64,000 nucleotides of DNA from assembly GCA_947259375.1 (NCBI GenBank), contig CAMYLZ010000003.1, positions 22,851 to 86,850 of the forward strand, in the 5' to 3' direction. Below the pieces are notes generated by a model. It saw only the letters and a list, made by a program, of their open reading frames with translations. It was not told the DNA's origin and did no database searches. Made by a program: the position numbers and the translations under genes. Below, one piece after another: positions 1 through 8,465 of the stretch. Within the stretch, counting starts at the first letter, position 1; each line of letters opens with the position of its first letter. Source of the DNA: an uncultured Parvularculaceae bacterium (GTDB taxonomy: Bacteria; Pseudomonadota; Alphaproteobacteria; Caulobacterales; Parvularculaceae).

Positions 1-506
1 GGCTCGTCCGGCGGGCCGGTGACGGACATCATGCCGCCCATGGCCTGGATCATATAATCATAACCCGGACGATCGCGGTAAGGGCCGGTCTGGCCGAAAC
101 CGGTGATTGAACAATAGACCAGCCGCGAATTGATCGCATGCAGCGCCTCGAAATCGAGCCCGTATTTTCCAAGCCCGCCGGGCTTGAAATTCTCGACCAA
201 TATGTCCGCTTTCGTCGCGAGCTTTCGGATGAGCTGCGCGCCTTTCGGCGATGCGATATCGATAGCGAGCGACTGCTTGTTTCGGTTGGCGGCCATGAAA
301 TAAGCGGCGTCGACATTCTCGCCGTCCTCATTCTGGGCGAAAGGCGGGCCCCAGCCGCGTGTATCGTCGCCGCTGCCGGGCCGTTCGACCTTGATGACGC
401 GCGCGCCGAGATCGGCGAGCATCTGGCTCGCCCACGGGCCGGCGAGCACCCGTGACAGATCGAGAACGGTCACGCCGGAAAGCGGGAGGTTGTGGTGCTT
501 TTTCAT
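1..506 (-). CDS. CaiB/BaiF family CoA-transferase (3' end cut by window edge)
   Basis: The reverse strand is open from ATG at 506 to the window edge and reads MKKHHNLPLSGVTVLDLSRV, then AGPWASQMLADLGARVIKVE. This is the characteristic N-terminus of class III (CaiB/BaiF, formyl-CoA transferase type) CoA-transferases. About 168 residues are visible, including the family segments AANRNKQSLAIDI, DILVENFKPGG and GFGQTGPYRDRPGYD. The family Asp nucleophile would normally lie close to this visible end, so I cannot verify it. The family moves CoA between organic acids. The gene is divergent from an acyl-CoA ligase 123 bp away, so shared use in acyl-CoA or short-chain acid metabolism is plausible. No strong ribosome-binding site is visible. 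Substrate unknown. Confidence 0.9.
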   Translation of the reverse strand, partial: MKKHHNLPLSGVTVLDLSRVLAGPWASQMLADLGARVIKVERPGSGDDTRGWGPPFAQNEDGENVDAAYFMAANRNKQSLAIDIASPKGAQLIRKLATKADILVENFKPGGLGKYGLDFEALHAINSRLVYCSITGFGQTGPYRDRPGYDYMIQAMGGMMSVTGPPDE

Positions 507-629
507 GGGGGGTGATGATGCGGGCAATCCATCCGCGCGCCAAGTGCGTAGAGGCTGCCGCGATCATTTGACCGGCGCGCCAAGAACCGATTTGATAGGG
601 TAAAATGAACGCCAGGGAGGAAAGCGGCG

Positions 630-2246
630 ATGATGGGATTGATGATGGACCGGCCGCTCTTGACGACCGAGATCCTCAAACATGCGGTGCGAAATTTCCA
701 CAAAACCGAAATCGTCACACGCACGGTCGAAGGGCCGATCCATCGCTATACGATCGGCGATTCCGCTCGGCGCATCGCTCAATTGGCGAACGCCTTGATG
801 GCGCTCGGCGTCAAGAAGGGCGACCGCGTAGGTGTTATCGGCTGGAATACCTATCGCCAGTTCGAGCTTTACTTCGCCGTTGGCGGCATCGGCGCGATTC
901 TACACACGGTGAACCCGCGCCTCGGGCTCGAAAACGCCGCTTTTGTCATCAACCACGCCGAGGATGCCTTCCTTTTCTATGATACGACATTCACGCCGCT
1001 GGTCGCTGCGCTGAAGCCGCAACTGAAAACCGTAAAGCAGTTCTGTGCGCTTACTGACGCCAAGCATATCGGCGAGGCCGACGCCGGCGCTCTGGTCTAT
1101 GAAGATTTCGTTGCTTCGGGCGCGGATGCATTCGACTGGCCGGAATTCGATGAAAACACCGCGGTCGCTATGTGTTATACCTCCGGTACGACCGGCGATC
1201 CGAAAGGCGTCGTCTATTCGCATCGCGCGCTGGTGCTGCAATCCTTCGCTGCCTGCCTGCCGACGGCAATGTCGTTAAAGGAAGGCGATACGTTGTTGCC
1301 GGTCGTGCCGATGTTTCATGTGAACGCTTGGAACACGCCTTACTCATGCCTGATGATCGGCGTGAAGCAGGTATTTCCCGGCCCGCGTCTTGATGGCGAG
1401 GGGCTGTATGAAATGCTGGATGCGGAGAAAGTCACTTATAGCGCTGGCGTGCCGACCGTGTGGCTAGGGTTGCTCGACTATCTGGAAAAGACCGGCAAGA
1501 CATTGCCGTATCTCAAAATGGGGATGAGCGGCGGTTCGGCATTGCCCGAAGCGCTCATTCGCGGTTTTGCGGCATATGGCGTCGAGTTGCAGCAGGGCTG
1601 GGGCATGACGGAAATGTCGCCCATCGGCACCGTCAACACGCTCCCCCCGCATATCAGGGCGCTTAGCGATGATGATCGAATGCCATATCAGCTAAAGGCG
1701 GGCCGTGCCTTGCCCTTTGTCGACATGCGCCTTGTCAATGCGGCCGGGGAAGTGCTCGCCCATGATGGCGAAACGGACGGGCATTTGCAGGTGCGCGGGC
1801 CCTGGATCATCGGCCAATATTACAAGTCGGAAGGCGAAACGCTCACCGCCGATGGCTGGTTCGATACTGGCGACGTCGCCAATATCGACCGGGACGGTTT
1901 CCTGCAAATCACCGACCGGTCCAAAGACGTCATCAAAACCGGCGGCGAATGGGTCTCGTCCATCGATATTGAAAACGCCGCTCATTTGCATCCGGGCGTC
2001 GCCCATGCCGGGGTGATCGGCGTGCAGCATCCGAAATGGCAGGAGCGGCCCTTGTTGATCGTTGTCAGGAAGCCGGGGCACAAGCCGACCGCTGACGAGA
2101 TCATGGACTTCCTGAAGGAAAAGCTCGACAAGATTGCCTGGCCCGATGCGGTGGAGTTCGTCGACGCCTTGCCGCTCGGCGCGACTGGCAAGGTGTTGAA
2201 AACCGAACTTCGCAAGATGTTCAAAGATTACCGGCTGCCTGCATAG
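630..2246 (+). CDS. Fatty-acyl-CoA ligase (AMP-forming, AlkK/FadD type)
   Basis: A 538-residue member of the ANL adenylating superfamily that would activate fatty acids to acyl-CoA using ATP. The P-loop-like motif [12 protein letters not shown] lies near residue 180, the A5 motif [11 protein letters not shown] near residue 325, the A7 motif GWFDTGDVA near residue 410, and the C-terminal catalytic Lys context is [14 protein letters not shown]. Length and the [13 protein letters not shown] segment fit medium/long-chain AlkK-like ligases better than short acetyl-CoA synthetases. ATG 630 is preceded by AGGGAGG at 614-620 with 9 bp spacing. The divergent CoA-transferase suggests a small acyl-CoA module. 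Exact chain length cannot be read from sequence. Confidence 0.93.
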   Translation: MMGLMMDRPLLTTEILKHAVRNFHKTEIVTRTVEGPIHRYTIGDSARRIAQLANALMALGVKKGDRVGVIGWNTYRQFELYFAVGGIGAILHTVNPRLGLENAAFVINHAEDAFLFYDTTFTPLVAALKPQLKTVKQFCALTDAKHIGEADAGALVYEDFVASGADAFDWPEFDENTAVAMCYTSGTTGDPKGVVYSHRALVLQSFAACLPTAMSLKEGDTLLPVVPMFHVNAWNTPYSCLMIGVKQVFPGPRLDGEGLYEMLDAEKVTYSAGVPTVWLGLLDYLEKTGKTLPYLKMGMSGGSALPEALIRGFAAYGVELQQGWGMTEMSPIGTVNTLPPHIRALSDDDRMPYQLKAGRALPFVDMRLVNAAGEVLAHDGETDGHLQVRGPWIIGQYYKSEGETLTADGWFDTGDVANIDRDGFLQITDRSKDVIKTGGEWVSSIDIENAAHLHPGVAHAGVIGVQHPKWQERPLLIVVRKPGHKPTADEIMDFLKEKLDKIAWPDAVEFVDALPLGATGKVLKTELRKMFKDYRLPA

Positions 2247-2420
2247 CGCCTGCATGTCAGCCAGCGGGCGCTCGGTCAGCCGTCAGCGCGCCCCCGGGCC
2301 TTCGGCGCAGTCGGCGGATTTCGCGCTGCGGCAATGGAGCGATTGTGATTGCGGCGAATTTCGGATAGGCCCGGGCGCGGAATTTGATAAAAGAGCGCAG
2401 CAATGCGCGGAGGCGAGAAC

Positions 2421-3392
2421 GTGACGGGAAAATTGGCGGTCGTCTTTGGCGGCTCAGGCTTTGTGGGCCGGAATGTGGTGCGCGAGCTGGCGAAACGCGG
2501 ATGGCGCGTGCGGGTGGCGGTGCGCCGGCCGCATCTTGCTCAGTTTCTGCGTCCCATGGGCAGTGTCGGCCAGATTGAGCTCAAGCAATGCAATGTCCGC
2601 CATCGCCCGTCGATTGCCGAGGCGCTGAAAGGCGCGGACGCGGTCGTCAACCTTGTCGGCTTGTTGCACCAGACCGGCGGCCAGACCTTTCAGGCGGTCC
2701 AGAGCGGCGGCGCGGCGGCGATCGCGAGCCTCGCCAAGGAAGCGGGCGTTGTGCATTACGTCCATATGTCGGCGATAGGCGCGGACGCGGCGAGCGACAG
2801 TCTTTACGCGCGCACCAAGGGCGAGGCGGAAGCGGCGGTCAGGGCCGCCCTGCCGTCAGTCGTCATTTTGCGGCCGTCAATCGTTTTTGGACAGGAAGAC
2901 GAATTCTTCAACAAATTCGCCGCGATGGCGGGCTTTTCACCGCTGCTGCCGCTGATCGGCGGCGGCAAGACCCGTTTCCAGCCCATATATGTGGACGATG
3001 TCGCGGATGCTGTCTGCGAAGCGCTGGTCCGGCCGGAAGCCGCCGGCAAGACGTTTGAGCTCGGCGGACCGCGTATCTATACTTTCCGTGCGCTGATGGA
3101 AATGATGCTGCGTGAGATTGGCAAACGCCGGATCCTGGCGCCGATACCGTTTTTCTTTGCCTCGCTGATCGGCATTGCCGGCCAGATCGCCGGGCGGCTG
3201 CCCTTTATCGAGCCGCTGTTGACCGTCGATCAGGTCAAGCTGTTGAAACGCGACAATGTCGTGGACGATAGCGGCGCCGTTGGGACCATTGCCGACCTCG
3301 GCGTTGAGGCGCAGACCATCGAATCGGTGCTGCCGTCCTACATGGTCCGCTATCGCCGTTACGGACAGTTTACCGAAACCATGTCCGCCTGA
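2421..3392 (+). CDS. NAD(P)-binding protein of the complex I NDUFA9-like family
   Basis: An atypical short-chain dehydrogenase/epimerase-fold protein of about 323 residues. The Rossmann dinucleotide motif is VFGGSGFVGRNVV. The segment YARTKGEAEAAVR holds the Tyr-x3-Lys-like pair, and the later part RPSIVFGQEDEFFNKFA is typical of bacterial NDUFA9 homologues. These are common in alphaproteobacteria and are thought to act in quinone or respiratory-chain biology; the reaction is unproven. I prefer GTG at 2421, which has GGAGG at 2409-2413 seven bases upstream. An in-frame ATG at 2403 would add six residues but has no ribosome-binding site. The stop lies 7 bp from the convergent glmS stop. Confidence 0.85.
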   Translation: MTGKLAVVFGGSGFVGRNVVRELAKRGWRVRVAVRRPHLAQFLRPMGSVGQIELKQCNVRHRPSIAEALKGADAVVNLVGLLHQTGGQTFQAVQSGGAAAIASLAKEAGVVHYVHMSAIGADAASDSLYARTKGEAEAAVRAALPSVVILRPSIVFGQEDEFFNKFAAMAGFSPLLPLIGGGKTRFQPIYVDDVADAVCEALVRPEAAGKTFELGGPRIYTFRALMEMMLREIGKRRILAPIPFFFASLIGIAGQIAGRLPFIEPLLTVDQVKLLKRDNVVDDSGAVGTIADLGVEAQTIESVLPSYMVRYRRYGQFTETMSA

Positions 3393-3399
3393 ACCGGTG

Positions 3400-5226
3400 C
3401 TACTCCACTGTTACGGATTTTGCGAGATTGCGCGGCTGGTCGACATCCGTGCCCTTGGTTGTCGCCGTGTAATAAGCGAGCAATTGGACCGGCACGGCGT
3501 TGACGATCGGCGACAGCATCGGATGCGTCTTCGGCGTTTCGATCGACGCCCAGGCTTTGGCGCCGGCAGCCGCAATGCCATCCTTGCAGGAGATGATCAG
3601 CGCCTTCCCATCGCGGGCCATAACTTCCTGCATGTTGGAGACGGTCTTTTCGAAATGCGCGTCAAGAGGCGCCAGCACCGCGATAGGCAGGGCCTCGTCG
3701 ATTAGCGCAATCGGTCCGTGTTTCAACTCGCCGGCGGCGTAGCCTTCCGCGTGAATATAGGAAATCTCTTTCAGCTTTAGCGCGCCCTCGAGCGCCATCG
3801 GGTAGGAGACGCCGCGGCCGATGAAGAAGACGCCGGTGGCTCTGGCGATGTCGTGGGCAATGGTTTCGATCTTGTCTTTTTGCTTGAGCGCCTCTGCGAC
3901 GAGGCGGGGCGTTTCGAGCAGGCTTTCGACCAGTTCGTGCTCTTCATTGGCCGACAGGACGCCGCGTTTCCGCCCTGCGCCAATGGCGATGCAGGCGAGC
4001 GCTGCGAGCTGACAGGTGAAGGCTTTGGTTGAGGCGACGCCGATCTCCGGGCCCGCGGCCATGGGAAAGATGATGTCAGCTTCGCGGGCGATCGAGGATT
4101 CCGCGACATTGACTACGGTAGCGATTTGCTGGCCATTGGCGCGGGCTTCGCGCAAGGCGGCGAGCGTATCGGCGGTCTCGCCGGACTGCGAGATGAACAA
4201 GGCGCCGCCATTATCCGTCCACGGCACGTCACGATAGCGCAATTCCGATGCGACATCGATCTCAACCGGCAGTTTCGCCCAGCGCTCGAACCAATATTTG
4301 GCGACAAGGCCGGCATAATAAGCGGTGCCGCAGGCGGAGATGGTGAGCCGGTCGAGCGCCGCGAAGTCAAAGGCGCCATTGGGCAAGCGCACGGTTTTTG
4401 CAGCGGGGTCGATATAACGCGACAGCGTGTGCGCGATCACTTCAGGTTGTTCATGGATCTCTTTCGCCATGAAATGCCGGTAGCCGTCTTTGCCGACGAG
4501 CTCCTGCGCGGCCGATGAGATCGTTTCTTTGCGGTTTGCCGGCGCGCCGTCCTCGTCGCGAATATCGACGGCGTTGCGGGTCAGCACCGCCCAATCGCCT
4601 TCTTCGAGATAGGTGATGCGATTGGTGAATGGCGCCAGTGCGAAAGCGTCGGAGCCAAGATAGACTTCATTGTCGGCGCGGCCAATGGCGAGCGGGCTGC
4701 CGCGTCGCGCGCAGATCATTAAATCGTCCTCGCCGGCGAATAGGGCCGCGAAAGCAAAAGCGCCGCGCAACCGGTCGATGGTCTTCTTGAAGGCTTCGGC
4801 GGGCGTTACGTTTTCCGTTTCGAGGTAATGGGTGATCAGTTGCGGGCAGACTTCGGCGTCAGTTTCGGACTCGAATTTGACGCCTTTTTTCTCCAGCTCG
4901 TCGCGCAGTTCGGCGAAATTCTCGATAATACCGTTATGGACGACCGCGACCCGGTGCGTCGCATGGGGGTGGGCGTTGGTTTCATTTGGCGCGCCATGGG
5001 TCGCCCAGCGGGTGTGTCCAATGCCCGCCGCGCCGGCGAGGGGAAGCGCCGCCAAGGAGGCTTCAAGGTTAGAGAGTTTCCCGGGCGCGCGCCGCCGGTC
5101 GAGTTGGCCTTCTTGCACGGTCGCGACGCCGGCGGAATCATAGCCGCGATATTCGAGCCGCTTCAAACCGGCCATGATTTGCGCGGCGACCTCGCCTGAT
5201 CCCAAAACCCCGATAATTCCGCACAT
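3400..5226 (-). CDS. glmS: Glutamine--fructose-6-phosphate aminotransferase (isomerizing)
   Basis: A 608-residue enzyme that makes glucosamine-6-phosphate from fructose-6-phosphate and glutamine, the entry to UDP-GlcNAc, peptidoglycan and LPS. The start must be ATG 5226, because Cys has to follow the initiator Met: MCGIIGVLGSG places the Ntn-amidotransferase nucleophile at position 2. An upstream in-frame start at 5256 would bury that Cys. The glutaminase domain shows HTRWATHG. The two SIS isomerase domains show SQSGETADT, and the C-terminus ends in the family-typical AKSVTVE. I see no glmS ribozyme in the upstream 250 bp, as expected for a proteobacterium. Convergent with the preceding NDUFA9-like gene. 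Confidence 0.97.
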   Translation of the reverse strand: MCGIIGVLGSGEVAAQIMAGLKRLEYRGYDSAGVATVQEGQLDRRRAPGKLSNLEASLAALPLAGAAGIGHTRWATHGAPNETNAHPHATHRVAVVHNGIIENFAELRDELEKKGVKFESETDAEVCPQLITHYLETENVTPAEAFKKTIDRLRGAFAFAALFAGEDDLMICARRGSPLAIGRADNEVYLGSDAFALAPFTNRITYLEEGDWAVLTRNAVDIRDEDGAPANRKETISSAAQELVGKDGYRHFMAKEIHEQPEVIAHTLSRYIDPAAKTVRLPNGAFDFAALDRLTISACGTAYYAGLVAKYWFERWAKLPVEIDVASELRYRDVPWTDNGGALFISQSGETADTLAALREARANGQQIATVVNVAESSIAREADIIFPMAAGPEIGVASTKAFTCQLAALACIAIGAGRKRGVLSANEEHELVESLLETPRLVAEALKQKDKIETIAHDIARATGVFFIGRGVSYPMALEGALKLKEISYIHAEGYAAGELKHGPIALIDEALPIAVLAPLDAHFEKTVSNMQEVMARDGKALIISCKDGIAAAGAKAWASIETPKTHPMLSPIVNAVPVQLLAYYTATTKGTDVDQPRNLAKSVTVE

Positions 5227-5472
5227 GCTTACTCGTTCCTCGCTATTCGTTCGCACTCGCGCCGTTCAAATCGCCGCTTGCCCCGACAATCAAGCAAAAT
5301 TGCGGCCGGGCGGCCGGAAACCACCGGCAAGCGTCGCGATTCGCCGATCTTTCCATTTGTTAAGCCGCTCGGCGTCTCTAGTATAGGGCGAGGATGTTTA
5401 CTTTATGACGGCCTTTGATATTCCGCATCCGGCGAAGCGGGGGCTTTTGCCGATCACCGGAGACGATCAGCC

Positions 5473-5988
5473 ATGTGTTTACGTCTGCTTGTGCTATGCC
5501 TGTTGACCGCGTTTGCGCCCGCTGCGGCGGGAGCCGACGATTCGCGCGGCGCGCCGGCGACCTTCGGTTATATTGAGAACGTGTTTGTCGGCAATCTCGG
5601 CCTTGAGATGAAAGGCAAGCTCGACACCGGCGCCGATTCGAGTTCCGTGCACGCCTTTAATGTCGAAATCTACAAGCGCGGCCAGCGCGACAATTGGGTC
5701 AAGTTCCGGCTGGTGGGCAAGGATGGGCGCTCAATCCGTTATGACCAGAATGTCGTTCGTTTCGTGCATATCAAAACCAAGACTGGCGGAACGTTGCGCC
5801 GCCCTGTCATTCATCTGCCATTGTGTATCGGCGGCAAGCGCGCGCGGGCGGAGGTTAATCTCGCTGACCGCGGCGACTTTGAATATGACATTTTGATTGG
5901 CCGCGAATTCCTGGCGAGCCGAATTCTTGTCGATTCGAGTCGGACCTTTATGGCGCAGGAAGACTGCGAGCCCGTCGATGAAGATTAG
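5473..5988 (+). CDS. Exported retropepsin-like aspartic protease (PF05618-type 'Zn protease' family)
   Basis: A 171-residue protein with an N-terminal signal peptide (hydrophobic LLVLCLLTAFAPAAAGA, cleavage near residue 21), so it probably acts in the periplasm. The segment GKLDTGADSSSVHAF contains the DTGA motif of retropepsin-type aspartic proteases, and DFEYDILIGREFL is the family's C-terminal Ile-Leu-Gly-Arg segment. Members of this family were first labelled ATP-dependent zinc proteases and commonly sit next to RimK-like ATP-grasp ligases, as here. GGAG precedes ATG 5473. It overlaps the next gene by 11 bp, so the two are probably translated together. A single-domain retropepsin must dimerise to be active. 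The substrate is unknown. Confidence 0.85.
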   Translation: MCLRLLVLCLLTAFAPAAAGADDSRGAPATFGYIENVFVGNLGLEMKGKLDTGADSSSVHAFNVEIYKRGQRDNWVKFRLVGKDGRSIRYDQNVVRFVHIKTKTGGTLRRPVIHLPLCIGGKRARAEVNLADRGDFEYDILIGREFLASRILVDSSRTFMAQEDCEPVDED

Positions 5989-7522
5989 AATTCGTCACGC
6001 GACAATACTGGGCCTTGCGCTCATCGCGGTCGGCGCCGTCGTGTTTTTGATCAAATCAGCGGTTTTGCAATATCCACTGCGTCCGGATGCGCGCGCGCTT
6101 CTCTGGGATTTTGAAATCTACCTGGAATTCGAAGGCCGGAATGCGCCGGCCCGGATCGAGGCTTATATTCCCGCGCGCGATGTCGAACGCGCTTTTCCGC
6201 ATGAAGAGTTTTACAGCGGCTCGTTCGGGCTGAGCCTGATCAATGAAGCGCGCTCGCCAAACCGTCAGGCGGTGTGGACCTATCGCTACCCGGACAGCAA
6301 AAAGGTCTTGCGCTATGCGACGCAGACGCTGGGCGAGACCGTGTCGACGCCATTGCCGCTGGCCTTTCGCGAATCCGAGCCGCAAGTCATCCCGTTCGAG
6401 GCCGACCCGGTCAAGCGCCAGGCGTTTATCGTTTGGTCCGGCAATTTGCGCCAGCGCTCGGCGGATGCCCGCTCTTTTGCGACGCTGGCGCTGCAATCGG
6501 CGTTCGAGACCCGCGCCGATAATGAGCAATATGCTGATGAAGTGGCGGCGCTGCTGGGCGACGATACAAGCGTACAGGGGCGGCTGTTGCTGGCGCAGCA
6601 GCTTTTACAGTCGCAAGGCGTGCCGGCGCGGATCGCCAATGGCGTTTATCTTTCCGATGCTCGCCGCCGGGTGGAGACCCGCCATTGGCTTGAATATCAC
6701 GTGGATGGCGAGGACTTCCGCTATTTTCCCGAAGGAACGCCGGACCGGTTTTTTACGGTCTGGTACGGTCCGCGTCCGCTGGTAAATGCCGCTGGCGTTG
6801 ACGATCTCGACATTCAGGTGGCGTTGCGCTCGCGCGAAACCTCTGCGGCGGCGATTGCTGAAAACGCCCCCGGCCGTCTCGGTGATTTCGGCCGGTCGTT
6901 TGGTTTCGCCAACTTGCCTTTGACGACGCAGCTTGTGTTTCAGGTGCTGGTGACGATCCCCGTCGGCATTACGATCTTGGTATTCCTCCGCCAGTTCATC
7001 GGCTTCAAGACACTCGGTACGTTCATGCCGGTGCTGATCGGCATCGCCTTTCGCGAGACCGCGCTGTTGAACGGCATTTTGCTGTTCTCGCTGTTAATCG
7101 CGCTTGGCCTGACCCTTCGATTCTATCTGGAGCGCTTGCATCTCCTTCTGGTGCCGCGTCTCGCGGTGGTGTTGATTTTCATCGTTCTCGCCATGGCGGG
7201 GATCACTCTTGCTCTCACCGGCGCCAATCAGGCGATCGGGTTGTCGATTTCGCTGTTTCCCATGGTGATTCTCACCATGACGATCGAGCGCATGTCGATT
7301 GTATGGGAGGAAAGTTCCGCCGGCGAGGCGATCAAACAGGGCGCGGGCAGCCTTGCCGTGGCCGCCATAACCTATCTCGCCATGACCAATGCGATGGTCG
7401 AATATCTGATGTATCAGTTTCCCGAACTGCTCTTTGTGCTGATGGGGAGTTGCGTGCTCATGGGCCGCTTTACGGGGCTGCGTCTGTCGGAGCTCTGGCG
7501 TTTCCGCGCGCTGGCGGGGTAG
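5978..7522 (+). CDS. Inactive transglutaminase-like domain fused to a 7TM module (UUP1-type)
   Basis: About 514 residues from ATG 5978, which overlaps the protease gene's end; an open start at 5897 would run deep into that gene. The order is: one N-terminal membrane anchor (AVVFLIKSAVLQY), an extracytoplasmic domain of about 290 residues, then roughly seven hydrophobic helices from residue 320 to 500. The extracytoplasmic part keeps the transglutaminase-like fold signature RHWLEYHVDGEDFRYFPEG but lacks a recognisable catalytic Cys, matching the family name 'inactive transglutaminase fused to 7TM'. It lies between a DTGA protease and an ATP-grasp ligase, probably as the membrane scaffold or peptide-binding receptor of the operon. 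Function inferred only from context. Confidence 0.85.
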   Translation: MKIRIRHATILGLALIAVGAVVFLIKSAVLQYPLRPDARALLWDFEIYLEFEGRNAPARIEAYIPARDVERAFPHEEFYSGSFGLSLINEARSPNRQAVWTYRYPDSKKVLRYATQTLGETVSTPLPLAFRESEPQVIPFEADPVKRQAFIVWSGNLRQRSADARSFATLALQSAFETRADNEQYADEVAALLGDDTSVQGRLLLAQQLLQSQGVPARIANGVYLSDARRRVETRHWLEYHVDGEDFRYFPEGTPDRFFTVWYGPRPLVNAAGVDDLDIQVALRSRETSAAAIAENAPGRLGDFGRSFGFANLPLTTQLVFQVLVTIPVGITILVFLRQFIGFKTLGTFMPVLIGIAFRETALLNGILLFSLLIALGLTLRFYLERLHLLLVPRLAVVLIFIVLAMAGITLALTGANQAIGLSISLFPMVILTMTIERMSIVWEESSAGEAIKQGAGSLAVAAITYLAMTNAMVEYLMYQFPELLFVLMGSCVLMGRFTGLRLSELWRFRALAG

Positions 7523-7526
7523 GGCG

Positions 7527-8462
7527 ATGCTGAAAACCTATCAGGCGCTGCGAAGGAATGGGGTTATCGGCATCAATGAACGCAATGTGCGTTTCGTCAA
7601 TGCGCTGAACGAGCGCAAATTCCTGATCCGCGTCGATGACAAGGAATTGACGAAAGAGCTCGCGAATGCCGCGGACATTCCAACGCCGACGCTCTACGGC
7701 GTTATCAAGAACGCCCGCGACATGAAGCGGCTGCCCGAATTCATCGGCCATGCGGACGGCTTCGTGATCAAACCCGCCATGGGTTCGCAAGGCAAAGGCA
7801 TCATCGTTGTCGAGAGTCCGCTGAAAGGCGGCTGGCGCCTCGCTTCTGGGCGGCGCGTCGATATGGAGGCGATGACCTATCAGATCAACAACATGCTGTC
7901 GGGCATGTATTCACTCGGCGGCCAGCCGGACAAGGCATTGATCGAATACAGGGTGAAGTTCGATGATGTGTTCGGTCAAGTCTCCTATAAGGGCGTGCCC
8001 GACATTCGCGTCATTGTGCTTAAAGGCGTGCCGGTATTCGCCATGTTGCGGCTGCCGACATCCGAATCCGACGGCAAGGCGAACTTGCACAAAGGCGGCG
8101 TCGGTGTTGGGCTGGACCTTGCGACAGGCATTACTCAGCGCGCCATGCAATTCGACCAGTTGATCGATATTCATCCGGACACGGCGCACCCGCTTGAAGG
8201 CATTCAGACGCCATATTGGGACGAGATTTTGTTGATGGCGGCGAAATCCTATGACGTGACGGGGCTGGGTTATGTGGGCGTTGACGTGGTGCTTGACCGT
8301 GAGCGCGGGCCGCTTTTGCTGGAGCTGAATGCGCGGCCCGGTATTTCGATCCAGATCGCCAACCGCAAGGGGTTGCGCTTTGTACTCGACAAGGCCGAGG
8401 CGCTTGGTCGGAATGCCAAAACGCCGGAGGAACGCGTGGCGATTGCAAAAAGCCTGGGATGA
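7527..8462 (+). CDS. RimK-like ATP-grasp ligase (alpha-L-glutamate ligase-related, TIGR02291 type)
   Basis: A 311-residue ATP-grasp enzyme starting 4 bp after the 7TM gene. Visible elements are the ATP-binding FVIKPAMGSQGKGIIVV near residue 87, the central PDIRVIVLKGVPV, and the Mg/ATP-binding LLLELNARPGISIQIAN near residue 265. The family forms amide bonds between a carboxylate and an amino acid using ATP and resembles RimK, which adds glutamates to ribosomal protein S6. Its fixed association with a retropepsin-like protease and a 7TM/inactive transglutaminase suggests it makes or attaches a peptide that the exported protease and receptor later handle. The acceptor and the amino acid cannot be told from sequence. 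The gene ends 3 bp from a convergent oxidoreductase. Confidence 0.88.
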   Translation: MLKTYQALRRNGVIGINERNVRFVNALNERKFLIRVDDKELTKELANAADIPTPTLYGVIKNARDMKRLPEFIGHADGFVIKPAMGSQGKGIIVVESPLKGGWRLASGRRVDMEAMTYQINNMLSGMYSLGGQPDKALIEYRVKFDDVFGQVSYKGVPDIRVIVLKGVPVFAMLRLPTSESDGKANLHKGGVGVGLDLATGITQRAMQFDQLIDIHPDTAHPLEGIQTPYWDEILLMAAKSYDVTGLGYVGVDVVLDRERGPLLLELNARPGISIQIANRKGLRFVLDKAEALGRNAKTPEERVAIAKSLG

Positions 8463-8465
8463 AGG

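Noticed and set aside
1692..2255. 187-residue minus frame opposite the acyl-CoA ligase
   Set aside because: Shadow of the third codon position pattern, lies fully inside the ligase's conserved C-terminal domain.
5330..5400. Possible promoter TTGTTA / TATAGG upstream of the protease/7TM/ATP-grasp operon
   Set aside because: Spacing of 19 bp and two weak hexamers; not better than chance in this region.
5227..5472. glmS ribozyme-like leader
   Set aside because: No pseudoknot core recognisable, and the ribozyme is known from Gram-positive bacteria rather than proteobacteria.
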